Positions 43,924 through 52,722 of a stretch of 64,000 nt of DNA are shown in pieces (within the stretch, counting starts at the first letter, position 1; each line of letters starts with the position of its first letter). The stretch lies in NCBI RefSeq assembly GCF_051811025.1, contig NZ_JBPWQE010000001.1, positions 2,542,001-2,606,000 on the forward strand, written 5' to 3'. The notes beneath the pieces are model-generated. The model ran no database searches and was not told the origin of the DNA. It saw only the letters and a program-made list of their open reading frames with translations. Source of the stretch: Tardiphaga sp051811025. Lineage in GTDB: Bacteria > Pseudomonadota > Alphaproteobacteria > Rhizobiales > Xanthobacteraceae. The position numbers and the translations under genes are program-made.

Positions 43924-44694
43924 TCAGCCTTGAATTGAAAAGCCGCCATCGACCGTGAGCGCGGCACCGTTGACGAAGTCGGAAGCTGCGCTGGCCAAGA
44001 ACACGGCCGCGCCCGCAAGATCATCAGGCCTGCCCCAGCGCTGCGCCGGTACACGCCCGAGAATGCGATCGTGCAGTTCGGGTCGGATGTCCTTGGCGCG
44101 CTTGGTCAGGTCGGTGTCGATCCAGCCGGGGAGAATGGCGTTGGACTGGATGTTGTCTGCAGCCCAGGCAGTCGCCAACGCGCGGGTGAATTGCAGGATG
44201 CCGCCCTTGCTTGATGCGTAGTTCGCCGCGCCGCCGGCGCCGAGCGTGGCCAACACCGAGGCGATATTGATGATCTTGCCGCGGCCGGCGGCTTTCATCG
44301 CCGGGTAGACAGCCTGTGCACAGATGAAAGGCGCGGTCATGTTGACGTCGATGACCTTCTGCCAGTCCGCCAGCGCCATCTCTTCGATTGGCGCGGACAG
44401 GCTGATGCCGGCGTTGTTGACGAGGATGTCGATGCGGCCAAACGCATTCAACGTCGCGGACACCATCTGCGCGATCGAGCTGGGATCGGTAACATCGGTC
44501 GTTAGCGCGAGCACCGGATGTCCGGACGTCTCCAGTTCGGCTTTTGCCGAAGCGGCATTATCGCGGTTGCGATCGGCGATCACGACGGTAGCACCGGCAG
44601 TCGCCAGCCCGCGTGCCATGCCGAGGCCAATGCCGGTGTTGCCGCCGGTAACGATGGCGACCCTGCCGGTGAGATCGAAAGGATTGCTGGTCAA
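43924..44694 (-). CDS. SDR family oxidoreductase, paralogue 2
   Basis: 256 residues, first gene of the pair. TGGNTGIGLGMARGLATAGA is the nucleotide-binding site, NNAGISLSAP follows, and the catalytic Tyr/Lys are in YASSKGG. LPGWIDTDLT and VDGGFSIQG match paralogue 1. The DRNRDNA sequence after the second strand suggests NAD preference. Expressed with paralogue 1 in all likelihood; substrate unknown, probably a sugar acid or a hydroxy acid. The neighbouring FAD monooxygenase points the other way. Confidence 0.93.
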   Translation of the reverse strand: MTSNPFDLTGRVAIVTGGNTGIGLGMARGLATAGATVVIADRNRDNAASAKAELETSGHPVLALTTDVTDPSSIAQMVSATLNAFGRIDILVNNAGISLSAPIEEMALADWQKVIDVNMTAPFICAQAVYPAMKAAGRGKIINIASVLATLGAGGAANYASSKGGILQFTRALATAWAADNIQSNAILPGWIDTDLTKRAKDIRPELHDRILGRVPAQRWGRPDDLAGAAVFLASAASDFVNGAALTVDGGFSIQG

Positions 44695-44784
44695 GATGTC
44701 CGCCCTGCATGATTGTTCCTGACGCGTTCTGTGGCGCGTCTGGGACGGATCATCGCAAGACTGGCGGCAAGATGGAAGAGGGCG

Positions 44785-45027
44785 TCAGCGCCGCACGAGC
44801 GCCAGTCCCATCAGTCCGACGCCAAGCGCGGCGAGAGCAGCGCCGTAATAGGCCCACTGAATCTGGCTGATCATGAAGCTCGATTTTGGCCAGTTCACGA
44901 GGCCGGTGCCCTGACCGATCCAGAGCGTGCCGATCAGGAAAGCGAGAATGCCGAGGGTGAGGAATGGTGCGCGCATGAAGGTAGATACGCGCATCGTCGC
45001 CGATAGTTTCAACGTCCGTGCGGGCAT
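44785..45027 (-). CDS. Small inner-membrane protein of unknown function
   Basis: Up to 80 residues, with two membrane helices (FLTLGILAFLIGTLWIG and AYYGAALAALGVGLMGLAL) joined by a short loop (NWPKSSFMISQIQW), and a positive LVRR end. The start is unclear because none of the three ATGs (45027, 44994, 44979) has a Shine-Dalgarno sequence. It is just downstream of parE on the same strand (27 bases), which supports expression. No family recognised. Confidence 0.6.
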   Translation of the reverse strand: MPARTLKLSATMRVSTFMRAPFLTLGILAFLIGTLWIGQGTGLVNWPKSSFMISQIQWAYYGAALAALGVGLMGLALVRR

Positions 45028-45054
45028 CGCGTGGAGGCGATGCCCACTGAAATT

Positions 45055-47103
45055 TCAGACGTCCAGAAGCTCTTCGTTGGCGAATTCCGCCTTGTCCGAG
45101 ATGAACGCAAAGCGCGCTTCTGCCTTGGTGCCCATCAGGCGCTCAACGGAATCAGCAGTGCCGTCGCGGTCTTCCGGCAGCAGCTGCACGCGTAGCAAAG
45201 TGCGGCGCGCCGGGTCCATGGTGGTTTCTTTCAGCTGCGCCGGCATCATTTCGCCGAGGCCTTTGAAGCGGCCGACATCGACCTTGGCATTGGCGTTGAA
45301 CTCGCTCTTCAGCAATGCATCCTTGTGTGCGTCGTCGCGCGCATAGACGGTCTTGCTGCCATGGGTGAGGCGGTAGAGCGGCGGCACCGCGAGATACAGA
45401 TGCCCTTCATCGATCATCTTTGGCATCTGCCGGTAGAAGAAGGTGATCAGCAGTGACGCAATGTGGGCGCCGTCGACGTCGGCGTCGGTCATGATGATGA
45501 TGCGCGAATAGCGCAGGTCTTCTTCGCGGTAATGCGCGCCGGTGCCGGCGCCGATTGCCTGCATGAGGTCTGATATCTGCGCGTTGGCCGTCAGCTTTTC
45601 CTTGGTCGCCGAGGCGACGTTGAGGATCTTGCCGCGCAGCGGCAGGATCGCCTGGTTCTTGCGATCCCGCGCCTGCTTGGCGCTGCCGCCTGCCGAGTCG
45701 CCCTCAACGATGAACAGCTCGGAACCCTCGGTCGCGGTATTGGTGCAGTCGGCCAGCTTGCCGGGCAGGCGCAGCTTCTTCACCGCGGTCTTGCGCGAGG
45801 TCTCCTTTTCGGCACGGCGGCGCAGACGTTCGTCGGCGCGCTCCAGCACGAATTCGAGCAGCTTGTTGGCCTGTACCGGATTGCCGGACAGCCAGTGATC
45901 GAACGGATCCTTGATGGCCTGTTCGACAATCTTCTGGGCCTCGGCGGTGGCGAGGCGATCCTTGGTCTGGCCCTGGAATTCCGGCTCGCGCACGAATACC
46001 GAGAGCATCACGGCGGCGCCGACCATCACGTCTTCCGAGGTGATGGTGCCGGAGCGCTTGCCCTGGCCGACGCGTTCGGCGTGGTCCTTCAACCCGCGCA
46101 GCATCGCGCTGCGCATGCCGGCTTCATGGGTGCCGCCATCGGGCGTCGGCACGGTGTTGGTATAGGACGACATGAAGCCGTCAGCGTCGGCAGTCCAGGC
46201 GACAGCCCATTCGCAGGCGCCATGGGCGCCGTTGCGGCCAGACTTGCCGGAGAAGATTTCCGGATGCACCAGCGTATCGGCATGGATCGCCGCGGCGAGA
46301 TAGTCCTTGAGGCCGCCGGGGAAGTGGAATTCGTCCTCGGCCGGAGTGTCCTCGAGGCCCTTGAGCAGTTCCGGATCGCACTTCCAGCGGATCTTCACGC
46401 CGCCAAACAGATAGGCCTTGGAGCGCGCCATCTTGAACAGACGCTGCGGCTTGAAGGCTGCCTTGGCGCCGAAGATGTCGGTATCCGGCTTGAAGCGCAC
46501 GCGGGTGCCGCGGCGGTTATGAACCTTGCCGAGATCCTCAAGCTTGCCTTGGGGAATGCCGCGGGCGAACGTCATCTTGTAGAGCTGCTGGTTGCGCGCG
46601 ACCTCGACCTCGAGCAGCGAGGAGAGGGCGTTGACCACGGAGACACCGACGCCGTGCAAACCGCCCGAGGTCTCGTAGACCTTGGAGTCGAATTTGCCGC
46701 CGGCATGCAGCGTGCACATGATGACTTCGAGGGCGGACTTCTTCGGATGTTTCGGATGCGGATCGACCGGGATGCCGCGGCCGTTGTCCGACACCGACAG
46801 GAAGCCGTCGGCGGTGAGTTCCACCTCGATGAAGGTCGCATGGCCAGCCAGCGCCTCGTCCATCGAGTTGTCGATCACTTCGGCGAACAGGTGATGCAGC
46901 GCCTTTTCGTCGGTGCCGCCGATATACATGCCCGGGCGACGCCGGACCGGTTCGAGGCCTTCGAGGACCTCGATGTCCGCGGCCGTATAGCCGTCTTCAG
47001 CATTGGCGGAGCGAGTGGACGCCTTCGGTGCCGCAGCCGATTTTGGCGCGCTGGCGCCGCCAAAAAGATCGACTTTCGCGTTTGATTTCTGTGCCTTGGC
47101 CAT
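45055..47103 (-). CDS. parE: DNA topoisomerase IV subunit B
   Basis: 682 residues, the length expected for alphaproteobacterial ParE and shorter than GyrB (about 800). The GHKL ATPase shows EVIDNSMDEALAGHA, SDNGRGIPVDPHPKHP, HAGGKFDSKVYETSGGLHGVG (key part TSGGLHGVG). The Toprim domain shows FIVEGDSAGGSAKQARDR and IIIMTDADVDGAHI. A Lys/Ser/Ala-rich N-terminal extension of ~30 residues precedes the GYTAADIEVLEGLEPVRRRPGMY block. With ParC it unlinks daughter chromosomes. Its start has no strong ribosome-binding site in the bases just upstream. GyrB is the alternative, disfavoured by length. Confidence 0.95.
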   Translation of the reverse strand: MAKAQKSNAKVDLFGGASAPKSAAAPKASTRSANAEDGYTAADIEVLEGLEPVRRRPGMYIGGTDEKALHHLFAEVIDNSMDEALAGHATFIEVELTADGFLSVSDNGRGIPVDPHPKHPKKSALEVIMCTLHAGGKFDSKVYETSGGLHGVGVSVVNALSSLLEVEVARNQQLYKMTFARGIPQGKLEDLGKVHNRRGTRVRFKPDTDIFGAKAAFKPQRLFKMARSKAYLFGGVKIRWKCDPELLKGLEDTPAEDEFHFPGGLKDYLAAAIHADTLVHPEIFSGKSGRNGAHGACEWAVAWTADADGFMSSYTNTVPTPDGGTHEAGMRSAMLRGLKDHAERVGQGKRSGTITSEDVMVGAAVMLSVFVREPEFQGQTKDRLATAEAQKIVEQAIKDPFDHWLSGNPVQANKLLEFVLERADERLRRRAEKETSRKTAVKKLRLPGKLADCTNTATEGSELFIVEGDSAGGSAKQARDRKNQAILPLRGKILNVASATKEKLTANAQISDLMQAIGAGTGAHYREEDLRYSRIIIMTDADVDGAHIASLLITFFYRQMPKMIDEGHLYLAVPPLYRLTHGSKTVYARDDAHKDALLKSEFNANAKVDVGRFKGLGEMMPAQLKETTMDPARRTLLRVQLLPEDRDGTADSVERLMGTKAEARFAFISDKAEFANEELLDV

Positions 47104-47205
47104 ATGTCTTAAAGTCTTGTCTCGGGTGGCGTCGCGCGGGGCGCGGCGAATCGTTGCTGTGACTATGCCACGTTCAGGTTGGCAATGTGGCTGCGACCTC
47201 GGGGC

Positions 47206-47586
47206 TCATGCGGCCATGCCGGAGCGCTCGGTGCGTAGCACAATCACGACGAACAGGGCCATGGCCGCGAGCATGATCAGTGAACCGATGATCGGAATGG
47301 CCATATATGCATGGTTGGCGAGCAGGGTGATGCCGATGCCGACGGGGAACATGATGCCGCCAACGATGTGCATCGTGCCTTGGACCTTGGCCAGCAGCGA
47401 GCGTCCGGCCACGGGAATCAGGCGGTAATACAAACCGAACAGGAAGAGCAGCACACCGCCAACGAGGTTGAGATGCGCATGCGCGGGGCTCAGCAGGAAG
47501 TCCTGGCGAATGCCCATTACGATGCCGGCGACCATGCCGATCAGCAATACCAGCGCGCTCACGCACATCATCAGCGATCCGATCAT
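47206..47586 (-). CDS. Four-helix membrane protein with an AHAHLNLVG motif
   Basis: 126 residues from the ATG at 47586, with AAAGGA nine bases upstream; a longer frame to 47655 lacks such a site. Four predicted helices cover nearly the whole chain. The motif SPAHAHLNLVGGVLLFLFGLYYR resembles the His-rich helix of haem-copper oxidase subunit I and NnrS-like proteins (key part AHAHLNLVG). Its two histidines could bind haem or metal, but the protein is far too short to be an oxidase subunit. Function unknown; a membrane sensor or small cytochrome-like protein is a guess. Confidence 0.75.
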   Translation of the reverse strand: MIGSLMMCVSALVLLIGMVAGIVMGIRQDFLLSPAHAHLNLVGGVLLFLFGLYYRLIPVAGRSLLAKVQGTMHIVGGIMFPVGIGITLLANHAYMAIPIIGSLIMLAAMALFVVIVLRTERSGMAA

Positions 47587-47929
47587 CTTCAGTCCTTTGC
47601 GTATTTTGATTGTCGAACCCGACAGTAAGCGGACCCACAGCGGTAAAATCGCCATCGGGGAGATGGTCTGTAATCTTGGTCACCGGAGTCGGCGCAAGGT
47701 TCAGGAGTACCGTGAGGTTTTTTGCTCGCATGTCTGGTGGCGGTCGGTCGGAGCATCCATTGCGTGTGGAGAAGGCCGCCGTTGGACTCATTGGGCGCCG
47801 CATCGAACCCTCAGATGTTGTGACTTGATGTGATCGGTGCAGCCGGATTACCTGTGACGGGCGTTTGAAGGTTAAAGCGGTTCGCGGCCGATCAGGCCGG
47901 TGCCAGAACCGCAAAGGAACACTCTCCAT
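47587..47929. other. Divergent intergenic region between two membrane-protein genes
   Basis: About 340 bases with no gene I can support. TGTCGAACCCGACA near 47610 is a short hairpin in the leader of the minus-strand gene. ATTACCTGT(G)ACGG near 47849 recurs, with one change, near 39812 ahead of the caspase-like gene; the meaning is unclear. Confidence 0.4.
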
Positions 47930-48460
47930 ATGGAAGGCTGGATGCACGCGTTGATCGAATTCGTGCGCCAGAACCAGGTCTGGGCGGCGCCGATCGTTCT
48001 CCTGCTAGCCTTCGGGGAATCGCTCGCCTTCATCTCGCTGCTGCTGCCCGCCTGGGGCGCGCTGGTGGCGATCGGCGCACTGGTCGGCGCGAGCGGGATC
48101 AGCTTCTGGCCGGTGTTAATTGCCGGCGCTCTCGGCGCGGCGCTCGGCGACTGGCTCTCTTACTGGTTCGGCTTCAAATACAAGGACCAAGTGGCGCAGA
48201 TCTGGCCGCTCTCCAAATTTCCCGACCTGCTTCCGCGTGGCGAAGCCTTCGTCAGGAAGTGGGGTGTGCCCAGCATCTATATCGGCCGATTCTTCGGCCC
48301 GTTGCGGGCCTCGGTGCCGCTGGCAGCCGGCATTTTCGAAATGCCCTATTGGCGTTTTCAGGTCGCCAACTTCACCTCGGCCTTTATCTGGTCGGGCGTA
48401 CTTCTCCTGTTTGGCGATGGCTTGTCGATGACCGTGGAATGGCTCTGGAAGCTGAAGTAG
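47930..48460 (+). CDS. DedA family membrane protein
   Basis: 176 residues from the ATG at 47930 (AAGGA upstream). The DedA/VTT pattern is seen: FGESLAFISLLLPAWGALVAIGAL (key part ESLAFISLLLPAWG), GAALGDWLSYWFGFKYKD, the conserved FVRKWGVPSIYIGRFFGPLRASVPLAAG (key part GRFFGPLRASVPL with the functional Arg), and a C-terminal helix. DedA proteins are implicated in recycling of undecaprenyl phosphate or phospholipids across the inner membrane. Length is on the short side of normal (about 200). It stands alone, followed by the metallo-hydrolase pair. Confidence 0.9.
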   Translation: MEGWMHALIEFVRQNQVWAAPIVLLLAFGESLAFISLLLPAWGALVAIGALVGASGISFWPVLIAGALGAALGDWLSYWFGFKYKDQVAQIWPLSKFPDLLPRGEAFVRKWGVPSIYIGRFFGPLRASVPLAAGIFEMPYWRFQVANFTSAFIWSGVLLLFGDGLSMTVEWLWKLK

Positions 48461-48608
48461 TCCGGCGGGGAATAACCGCCGCACCCGGGTGTTCAACGGG
48501 CTGACATGTCGCGGTGTCTGAATGCCGCGACATCTCGCAGAAGTCATCGAACGCTGGTAAATAGTTCCGCCAGCCCCCGCCTGTCACTGCTTCACCCCGG
48601 AGAACATC

Positions 48609-49598
48609 ATGGACTTGTCACGCCGCCACGCCCTTGCCGGAGCCGCCGCGCTCGCCGCATCTCCATTGCTTACCGCAGGCTCCGCCAAAGCGTCTGCTCC
48701 ACCTGCCGACAAGCAGGCACCGAGCTTCTATCGCTACAAGGTCGGCGATGCCCAAGTGAATGCGATCTCCGACGGCGCCAACACCTTTCCGCTGGCCGAC
48801 ACTTTCGTGCTCAACGCCAAGAAGGATGAGGTCAACGCCGCGCTCGACAAGGCCTTCCTGCCGAAGGACAAGATGACCATCCATTTCGCGCCGCTCGTGA
48901 TTAACACTGGTGGCAAGCTGGTGGTGATCGATACCGGTAACGGCCCCGGAGCGCTCGCTGCCACCAAGGGCAATGTCGGCCAGTTCGCCAACAACATGGC
49001 CGCCGCGGGTATCGACGCCAAGGCGATCGACATGGTGGTGATCTCGCATTTCCACGGCGATCACGTGAACGGGCTTCTCGCTGCCGATGGCACGCCGGCT
49101 TTTCCGAATGCCGAAGTCCTCGTCCCGGCCGCTGAGTGGAAGTACTGGAACGACGACGGCGAACTGGCCAAGGCTGCCAATGACCGCATGAAGGGTCTGT
49201 TTGCCAGCAACCGCAAGCTCTTCAACGATGGGCTGAAGAAGAAGGTCACGCCCTATGAGTGGGGCAAGGACGTCGCGCCAGGCCTGCTAGCCGTGGAGTC
49301 GGTCGGCCATACGCCGGGCCACACTTCGTTCGTGCTGTCGTCCGGCAGCGACAAGCTGTTCATTCAGTCCGACGTCACCAATCATCCGTCGCTGTTCGTC
49401 ACCAATCCCGGCTGGCATCTGATGTTCGACCAGGACCCGGCGCAGGCGGAAACCACGCGTCGCAAGGTCTATGACATGCTAGTGGCCGAGAAGATGCGTG
49501 TGCAGGGCTTCCACTATCCATTCCCGGCCAATGGCTTCGTCGAGAAAGACGGCAGCGGTTATCGATTGGTGCCGGCCCCATGGAGCCCGGTGATCTAA
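48609..49598 (+). CDS. Tat-exported metallo-beta-lactamase-fold hydrolase, copy 1
   Basis: 329 residues. MDLSRRHALAGAAALAASPL is a twin-arginine signal (SRRHALAG). The metal motif HxHxDH is ISHFHGDH (His147, His149, Asp151, His152), after VIDTGNGPGA; further ligands lie in HTPGHTSF and in the Asp of IQSDVTNHP. The group includes quorum-quenching lactonases and other hydrolases, but the substrate cannot be named. Export by Tat suggests that the metal centre is loaded in the cytoplasm. It is a close paralogue of the next gene, 145 bases away, and has the same length. Confidence 0.93.
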   Translation: MDLSRRHALAGAAALAASPLLTAGSAKASAPPADKQAPSFYRYKVGDAQVNAISDGANTFPLADTFVLNAKKDEVNAALDKAFLPKDKMTIHFAPLVINTGGKLVVIDTGNGPGALAATKGNVGQFANNMAAAGIDAKAIDMVVISHFHGDHVNGLLAADGTPAFPNAEVLVPAAEWKYWNDDGELAKAANDRMKGLFASNRKLFNDGLKKKVTPYEWGKDVAPGLLAVESVGHTPGHTSFVLSSGSDKLFIQSDVTNHPSLFVTNPGWHLMFDQDPAQAETTRRKVYDMLVAEKMRVQGFHYPFPANGFVEKDGSGYRLVPAPWSPVI

Positions 49599-49616
49599 AC
49601 GAAGCCTGGCAATTTC

Positions 49617-49642
49617 CCGGCCTGCGCTGCAGCGCAGGCCGG
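49617..49642. terminator. Perfect 26-bp palindrome after metallo-hydrolase copy 1
   Basis: CCGGCCTGCGCTG and CAGCGCAGGCCGG are exact inverted copies without spacer, 19 bases past the stop codon. There is no T tract, so it would be a stem that stalls or protects RNA, or a DNA-level site. Confidence 0.45.
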
Positions 49643-49743
49643 CTGGCCTCGCAAAGACCCATCGCCTCCGCCGGCGCGTCGTGCCAGTCTCTGCGCCGGA
49701 ATCGCGCCAACAGCGACCACGCAAAGCGACGGGAGAAGACCTC

Positions 49744-50733
49744 ATGGATTTGTCACGACGGCATGCACTGGCCGGCGCCGCCGCGCTCGCCGCATCTCCA
49801 TTACTCGCCACAGGCTCTGCCAGGGCCTCAGCTCCGCCGGCGGACAAGCAGGTGCCAAGCTTCTATCGCTACAAGGTCGGTGATATCCAGGTGAACGCCA
49901 TCTCCGATGGCGCGGCGACGTTTCCGCTGGCCGATACCTATATTTCCAACGCCAAACGCGATGATATCAATGCCGCGCTTGCCAGGGCATTTCTGCCGAC
50001 AAACCAGATTACCAACTTCTATGCGCCATTGGTGATCAACACCGGCGGCAAGCTGGTGGTGATCGACACCGGCAACGGGCCGGGCGCCTTTGCGGCAACC
50101 AAGGGCAATGTCGGGCAGTTCACCACCAACATGATGGCGGCGGGGATCGATCCAAAGATGATCGACATGGTCGTGATCTCGCACTTCCACGGCGATCATG
50201 TGAACGGCCTGCTGACGGCGGACGGCGTGCTGGCGTTTCCTAATGCCGAAGTGCTGGTGCCAGCGACCGAGTGGAAGTTCTGGATGGACGATGGCGAGAT
50301 GAGCCGTGCCACCGGCGATCGCATGACCGGTCTGTTCAAGAACAACCGGCGGGTGTTCGAGGCCGGGTTGAAGAAGAAGGTTACGCCCTATGAATGGGGC
50401 AAGGACGTCGCGCCGGGGTTACTGCCTGTCGCCTCGATCGGGCACACGCCGGGCCACACGTCCTATGTGCTGTCGTCCGGATCGGACAAAATCTTCATCC
50501 AGTCGGACGTCACCAACCTTCCGGCGCTATTCGCCGCCAATCCCGGCTGGCACGTGAATTTTGATCAGGACCCGGTGCAGGCCGAAGCTACCCGCCGCAA
50601 GGTCTATGACATGCTGGTCGCCGACAGAATGCGCGTGCAGGGCTTCCACTATCCGTTCCCGGCTAACGGTTTTGTCGAAAAGGACGGCAACGGCTACCGC
50701 GTCGTGCCCGCGCCGTGGAGCCCAGTTCTCTGA
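49744..50733 (+). CDS. Tat-exported metallo-beta-lactamase-fold hydrolase, copy 2
   Basis: 329 residues from the ATG at 49744, aligned with copy 1; GGGAGAAGACCTC precedes it. It has the same twin-arginine leader (MDLSRRHALAG), the HxHxDH motif in ISHFHGDH, HTPGHTSY and IQSDVTNLP. Differences from copy 1 are scattered, with the substrate-facing stretch TFPLADTYISNAKRDDINAAL (key part SNAKRDDINAAL) most changed. A tandem duplicate retained at full length suggests that both copies are useful, perhaps with different substrates. Confidence 0.93.
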   Translation: MDLSRRHALAGAAALAASPLLATGSARASAPPADKQVPSFYRYKVGDIQVNAISDGAATFPLADTYISNAKRDDINAALARAFLPTNQITNFYAPLVINTGGKLVVIDTGNGPGAFAATKGNVGQFTTNMMAAGIDPKMIDMVVISHFHGDHVNGLLTADGVLAFPNAEVLVPATEWKFWMDDGEMSRATGDRMTGLFKNNRRVFEAGLKKKVTPYEWGKDVAPGLLPVASIGHTPGHTSYVLSSGSDKIFIQSDVTNLPALFAANPGWHVNFDQDPVQAEATRRKVYDMLVADRMRVQGFHYPFPANGFVEKDGNGYRVVPAPWSPVL

Positions 50734-50957
50734 GGTCTGTGTTCTGACGATCTTGACGGATCGCGGACGCGGCCCTATGACCGCGTCCATGATCAAGACA
50801 GCGACCAGCATCATCGCCCGCCGCCGCATTCTCGCGGCAGGTGGAGATATGCGCGCTTAAGCGTTTTTGATCTCTCACTGCCGCCGGATCCGGTCCGCGG
50901 CAGTCCCCCTGAAGCATGATCTGATCCGACGGCCCCTCACAAGAGCAGGAGCCCGTC
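50734..50957 (+). other. Intergenic region after the metallo-hydrolase pair
   Basis: Contains a hairpin at 50877-50904 (ACTGCCGC and GCGGCAGT arms around CGGATCCGGTCC), likely the end of the operon, and a 15-base match (GCATGATCTGATCCG, 50914-50928) to the repeat fragment at 36514. A 27-codon frame at 50777-50860 has no ribosome-binding site and is not called. Confidence 0.5.
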
Positions 50958-51641
50958 ATGTATACCCCGCCAAAATTCCAGCCCGACCGCGCCAAAGCTC
51001 TGGCGTTCGCCGAGGCGCGCGGATTCGGCACGGCCTGTGCGTGGAACGGCCGCAAGCCGATCGCCTCGGCACTGCCGTTCTGTCTCGATTATGGCAATGA
51101 CGGCACGCCTCGTGTGGCCTTTCACGTGGCGCGGCATAATCCGCTGGTCAAACTGGCAGACGGTGCGTCGCCATGGGTCATGGCGGTGAACGGCGCGGAT
51201 GCCTATGTGTCGGCCGATTGGTATGCCTCGCCGGACCAGGTGCCCACCTGGCTCTATCAGGCGGTGCATCTGACGGGGACCGTACGGCTGTTGCCGGATG
51301 GGGAGCTTGGCTCCCACCTTGACGCGCTCAGCACAAGGTTCGAAAGCTGGCTCGCGCCGAAGCCGATCTGGACGTCGGCAAAGATGACGGCCGGACGGCT
51401 GGAGGCGATGAAGAAGGCGATTGTCGGTCTGGTGATGTCGGTGGAAGAGGTCGAAGGCAGCTTCAAACTGAACCAGCACAAGTCCGATGTGGATCATGTA
51501 GCTGTCGCGACTGCGTTGGGGCAGCAGCCCGATGCCGGCGCCCGGTTGCTGGCCAAAGAGATGCAGGCACTGCGTCCGCATGTGTTCGCGGATGATGTGT
51601 CACAATTGAATGTTATGGCGAGTCTCGAAGGAACGATGTGA
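50958..51641 (+). CDS. FMN-binding negative transcriptional regulator (PaiB family)
   Basis: 227 residues, with AGGAGCCCGTC before the ATG. PaiB features: MYTPPKFQPDRAKALAF at the N terminus, PFCLDYGNDGTPRVAFHVARHNPLVK as the flavin-like split barrel (key part VAFHVARHNPLVK), the motif YVSADWYASPDQVPTWLYQAVHL (key part ISPxWY-like SADWYAS and VPTWLY), and a C-terminal QHKSDVDHVAVATAL. PaiB of Bacillus represses sporulation and protease genes; the gene product may in fact be a flavin-binding enzyme. It overlaps argC by 4 bases (ATGA), an unusual partner for an arginine gene. Confidence 0.9.
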   Translation: MYTPPKFQPDRAKALAFAEARGFGTACAWNGRKPIASALPFCLDYGNDGTPRVAFHVARHNPLVKLADGASPWVMAVNGADAYVSADWYASPDQVPTWLYQAVHLTGTVRLLPDGELGSHLDALSTRFESWLAPKPIWTSAKMTAGRLEAMKKAIVGLVMSVEEVEGSFKLNQHKSDVDHVAVATALGQQPDAGARLLAKEMQALRPHVFADDVSQLNVMASLEGTM

Positions 51642-52699
51642 TGAGCACGAAGAAGAAAATCGGCATTCTCGGCGCGTCCGGTTACACCGGTGCCGAACTG
51701 GTGCGGCTGCTGCTGCGCCATCCCAAGGTCGAGCTCGTGCTGCTGACGGCCGACCGGCGCGCCGGGCAGGCGATGGGCGATGTGTTCCCGCAATTCGCGC
51801 CCTATGAGCTGCCGACGCTCGTGAGCATCGACTCGGTCGATTGGACGACCATCGGCCTCGATCTGGTGTTCTGCGCGCTTCCGCACGCGACCACGCAGAA
51901 GGTGCTGCAGGATCTTCTGGACAAGGCGCCGGAGACCAAAGTGGTCGATCTCTCTGCCGACTTCCGGCTCGAGGACGCTGCTGCCTATGCCAAGTGGTAC
52001 GGCCACGAGCATCATGCGCTGGAGCTGCAGAAGGAAGCCGTCTACGGCCTCGTCGAGCTTTATCGGCGTGACATCAAAAAGGCGCGGCTCATCGCCAATC
52101 CCGGCTGCTACACATCATGCGCGATCCTGCCGCTGGTGCCGCTGCTGAAGGCGCGCGCCATCGAGACCGATGAGATCGTGATCGACGCCAAGTCCGGCAT
52201 GACCGGAGCAGGGCGTTCCGCCAAGGAAGAGATGCTGTTCTCCGAAGTGTCCGAAGGCTTCAACGCCTATGGTGTCGGCCATCACCGGCACATGGCAGAA
52301 CTCGATCAGGAGTTCTCCAAGGCTGCCGGCAAGGAGGTGGTCGTGAGCTTCACGCCGCATCTGCTGCCGCAGAACCGCGGCATTCTCTCGACCATCTATG
52401 TGCGGGGGCGGCGCGGCAAGACGGCGCAGGATCTCCACGAGGTGCTTGTGAAGCAGTATGAGAAGGAGCCGTTCGTACACATCCTGCCATTTGGCAAGAC
52501 GCCGCATTCGCGGCATGTGCGCGGCTCTAACATGACCTTCATCGGCGTTGCCGCTGACCGTATCCCGGGCCGCGCTATCATCGTCTCGACGCTCGACAAC
52601 CTCACCAAGGGCGCGTCGGGGCAGGCGGTGCAGAACATGAATCTGGTGCTCGGTTTTGTCGAGACGCTCGGCATCGATCAGCCGGCGATGTTCCCGTAA
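51638..52699 (+). CDS. argC: N-acetyl-gamma-glutamyl-phosphate reductase
   Basis: 353 residues from the ATG overlapping the PaiB-like stop; a second ATG follows directly at 51641. The NADP-binding segment is IGILGASGYTGAELVRLL; the catalytic cysteine is Cys157 in NPGCYTSCAILPL. LSADFRLED, DAKSGMTGAGR and TPHLLPQNRGIL are further family motifs. It carries out the third step of arginine synthesis. The rest of the arginine genes are not in the window. The ending NLVLGFVETLGIDQPAMFP is typical. Confidence 0.97.
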   Translation: MMSTKKKIGILGASGYTGAELVRLLLRHPKVELVLLTADRRAGQAMGDVFPQFAPYELPTLVSIDSVDWTTIGLDLVFCALPHATTQKVLQDLLDKAPETKVVDLSADFRLEDAAAYAKWYGHEHHALELQKEAVYGLVELYRRDIKKARLIANPGCYTSCAILPLVPLLKARAIETDEIVIDAKSGMTGAGRSAKEEMLFSEVSEGFNAYGVGHHRHMAELDQEFSKAAGKEVVVSFTPHLLPQNRGILSTIYVRGRRGKTAQDLHEVLVKQYEKEPFVHILPFGKTPHSRHVRGSNMTFIGVAADRIPGRAIIVSTLDNLTKGASGQAVQNMNLVLGFVETLGIDQPAMFP

Positions 52700-52722
52700 G
52701 CTGAAATCTTAGTGTTGTACTC

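Noticed and set aside
43135..44694. A sugar-acid catabolic operon
   Set aside because: The two SDRs resemble gluconate-type dehydrogenases, but there is no kinase, dehydratase, aldolase or transporter beside them.
50777..50860. 27-codon frame MTASMIKTATSII... after the second metallo-hydrolase
   Set aside because: No ribosome-binding site; too short to judge without comparison.
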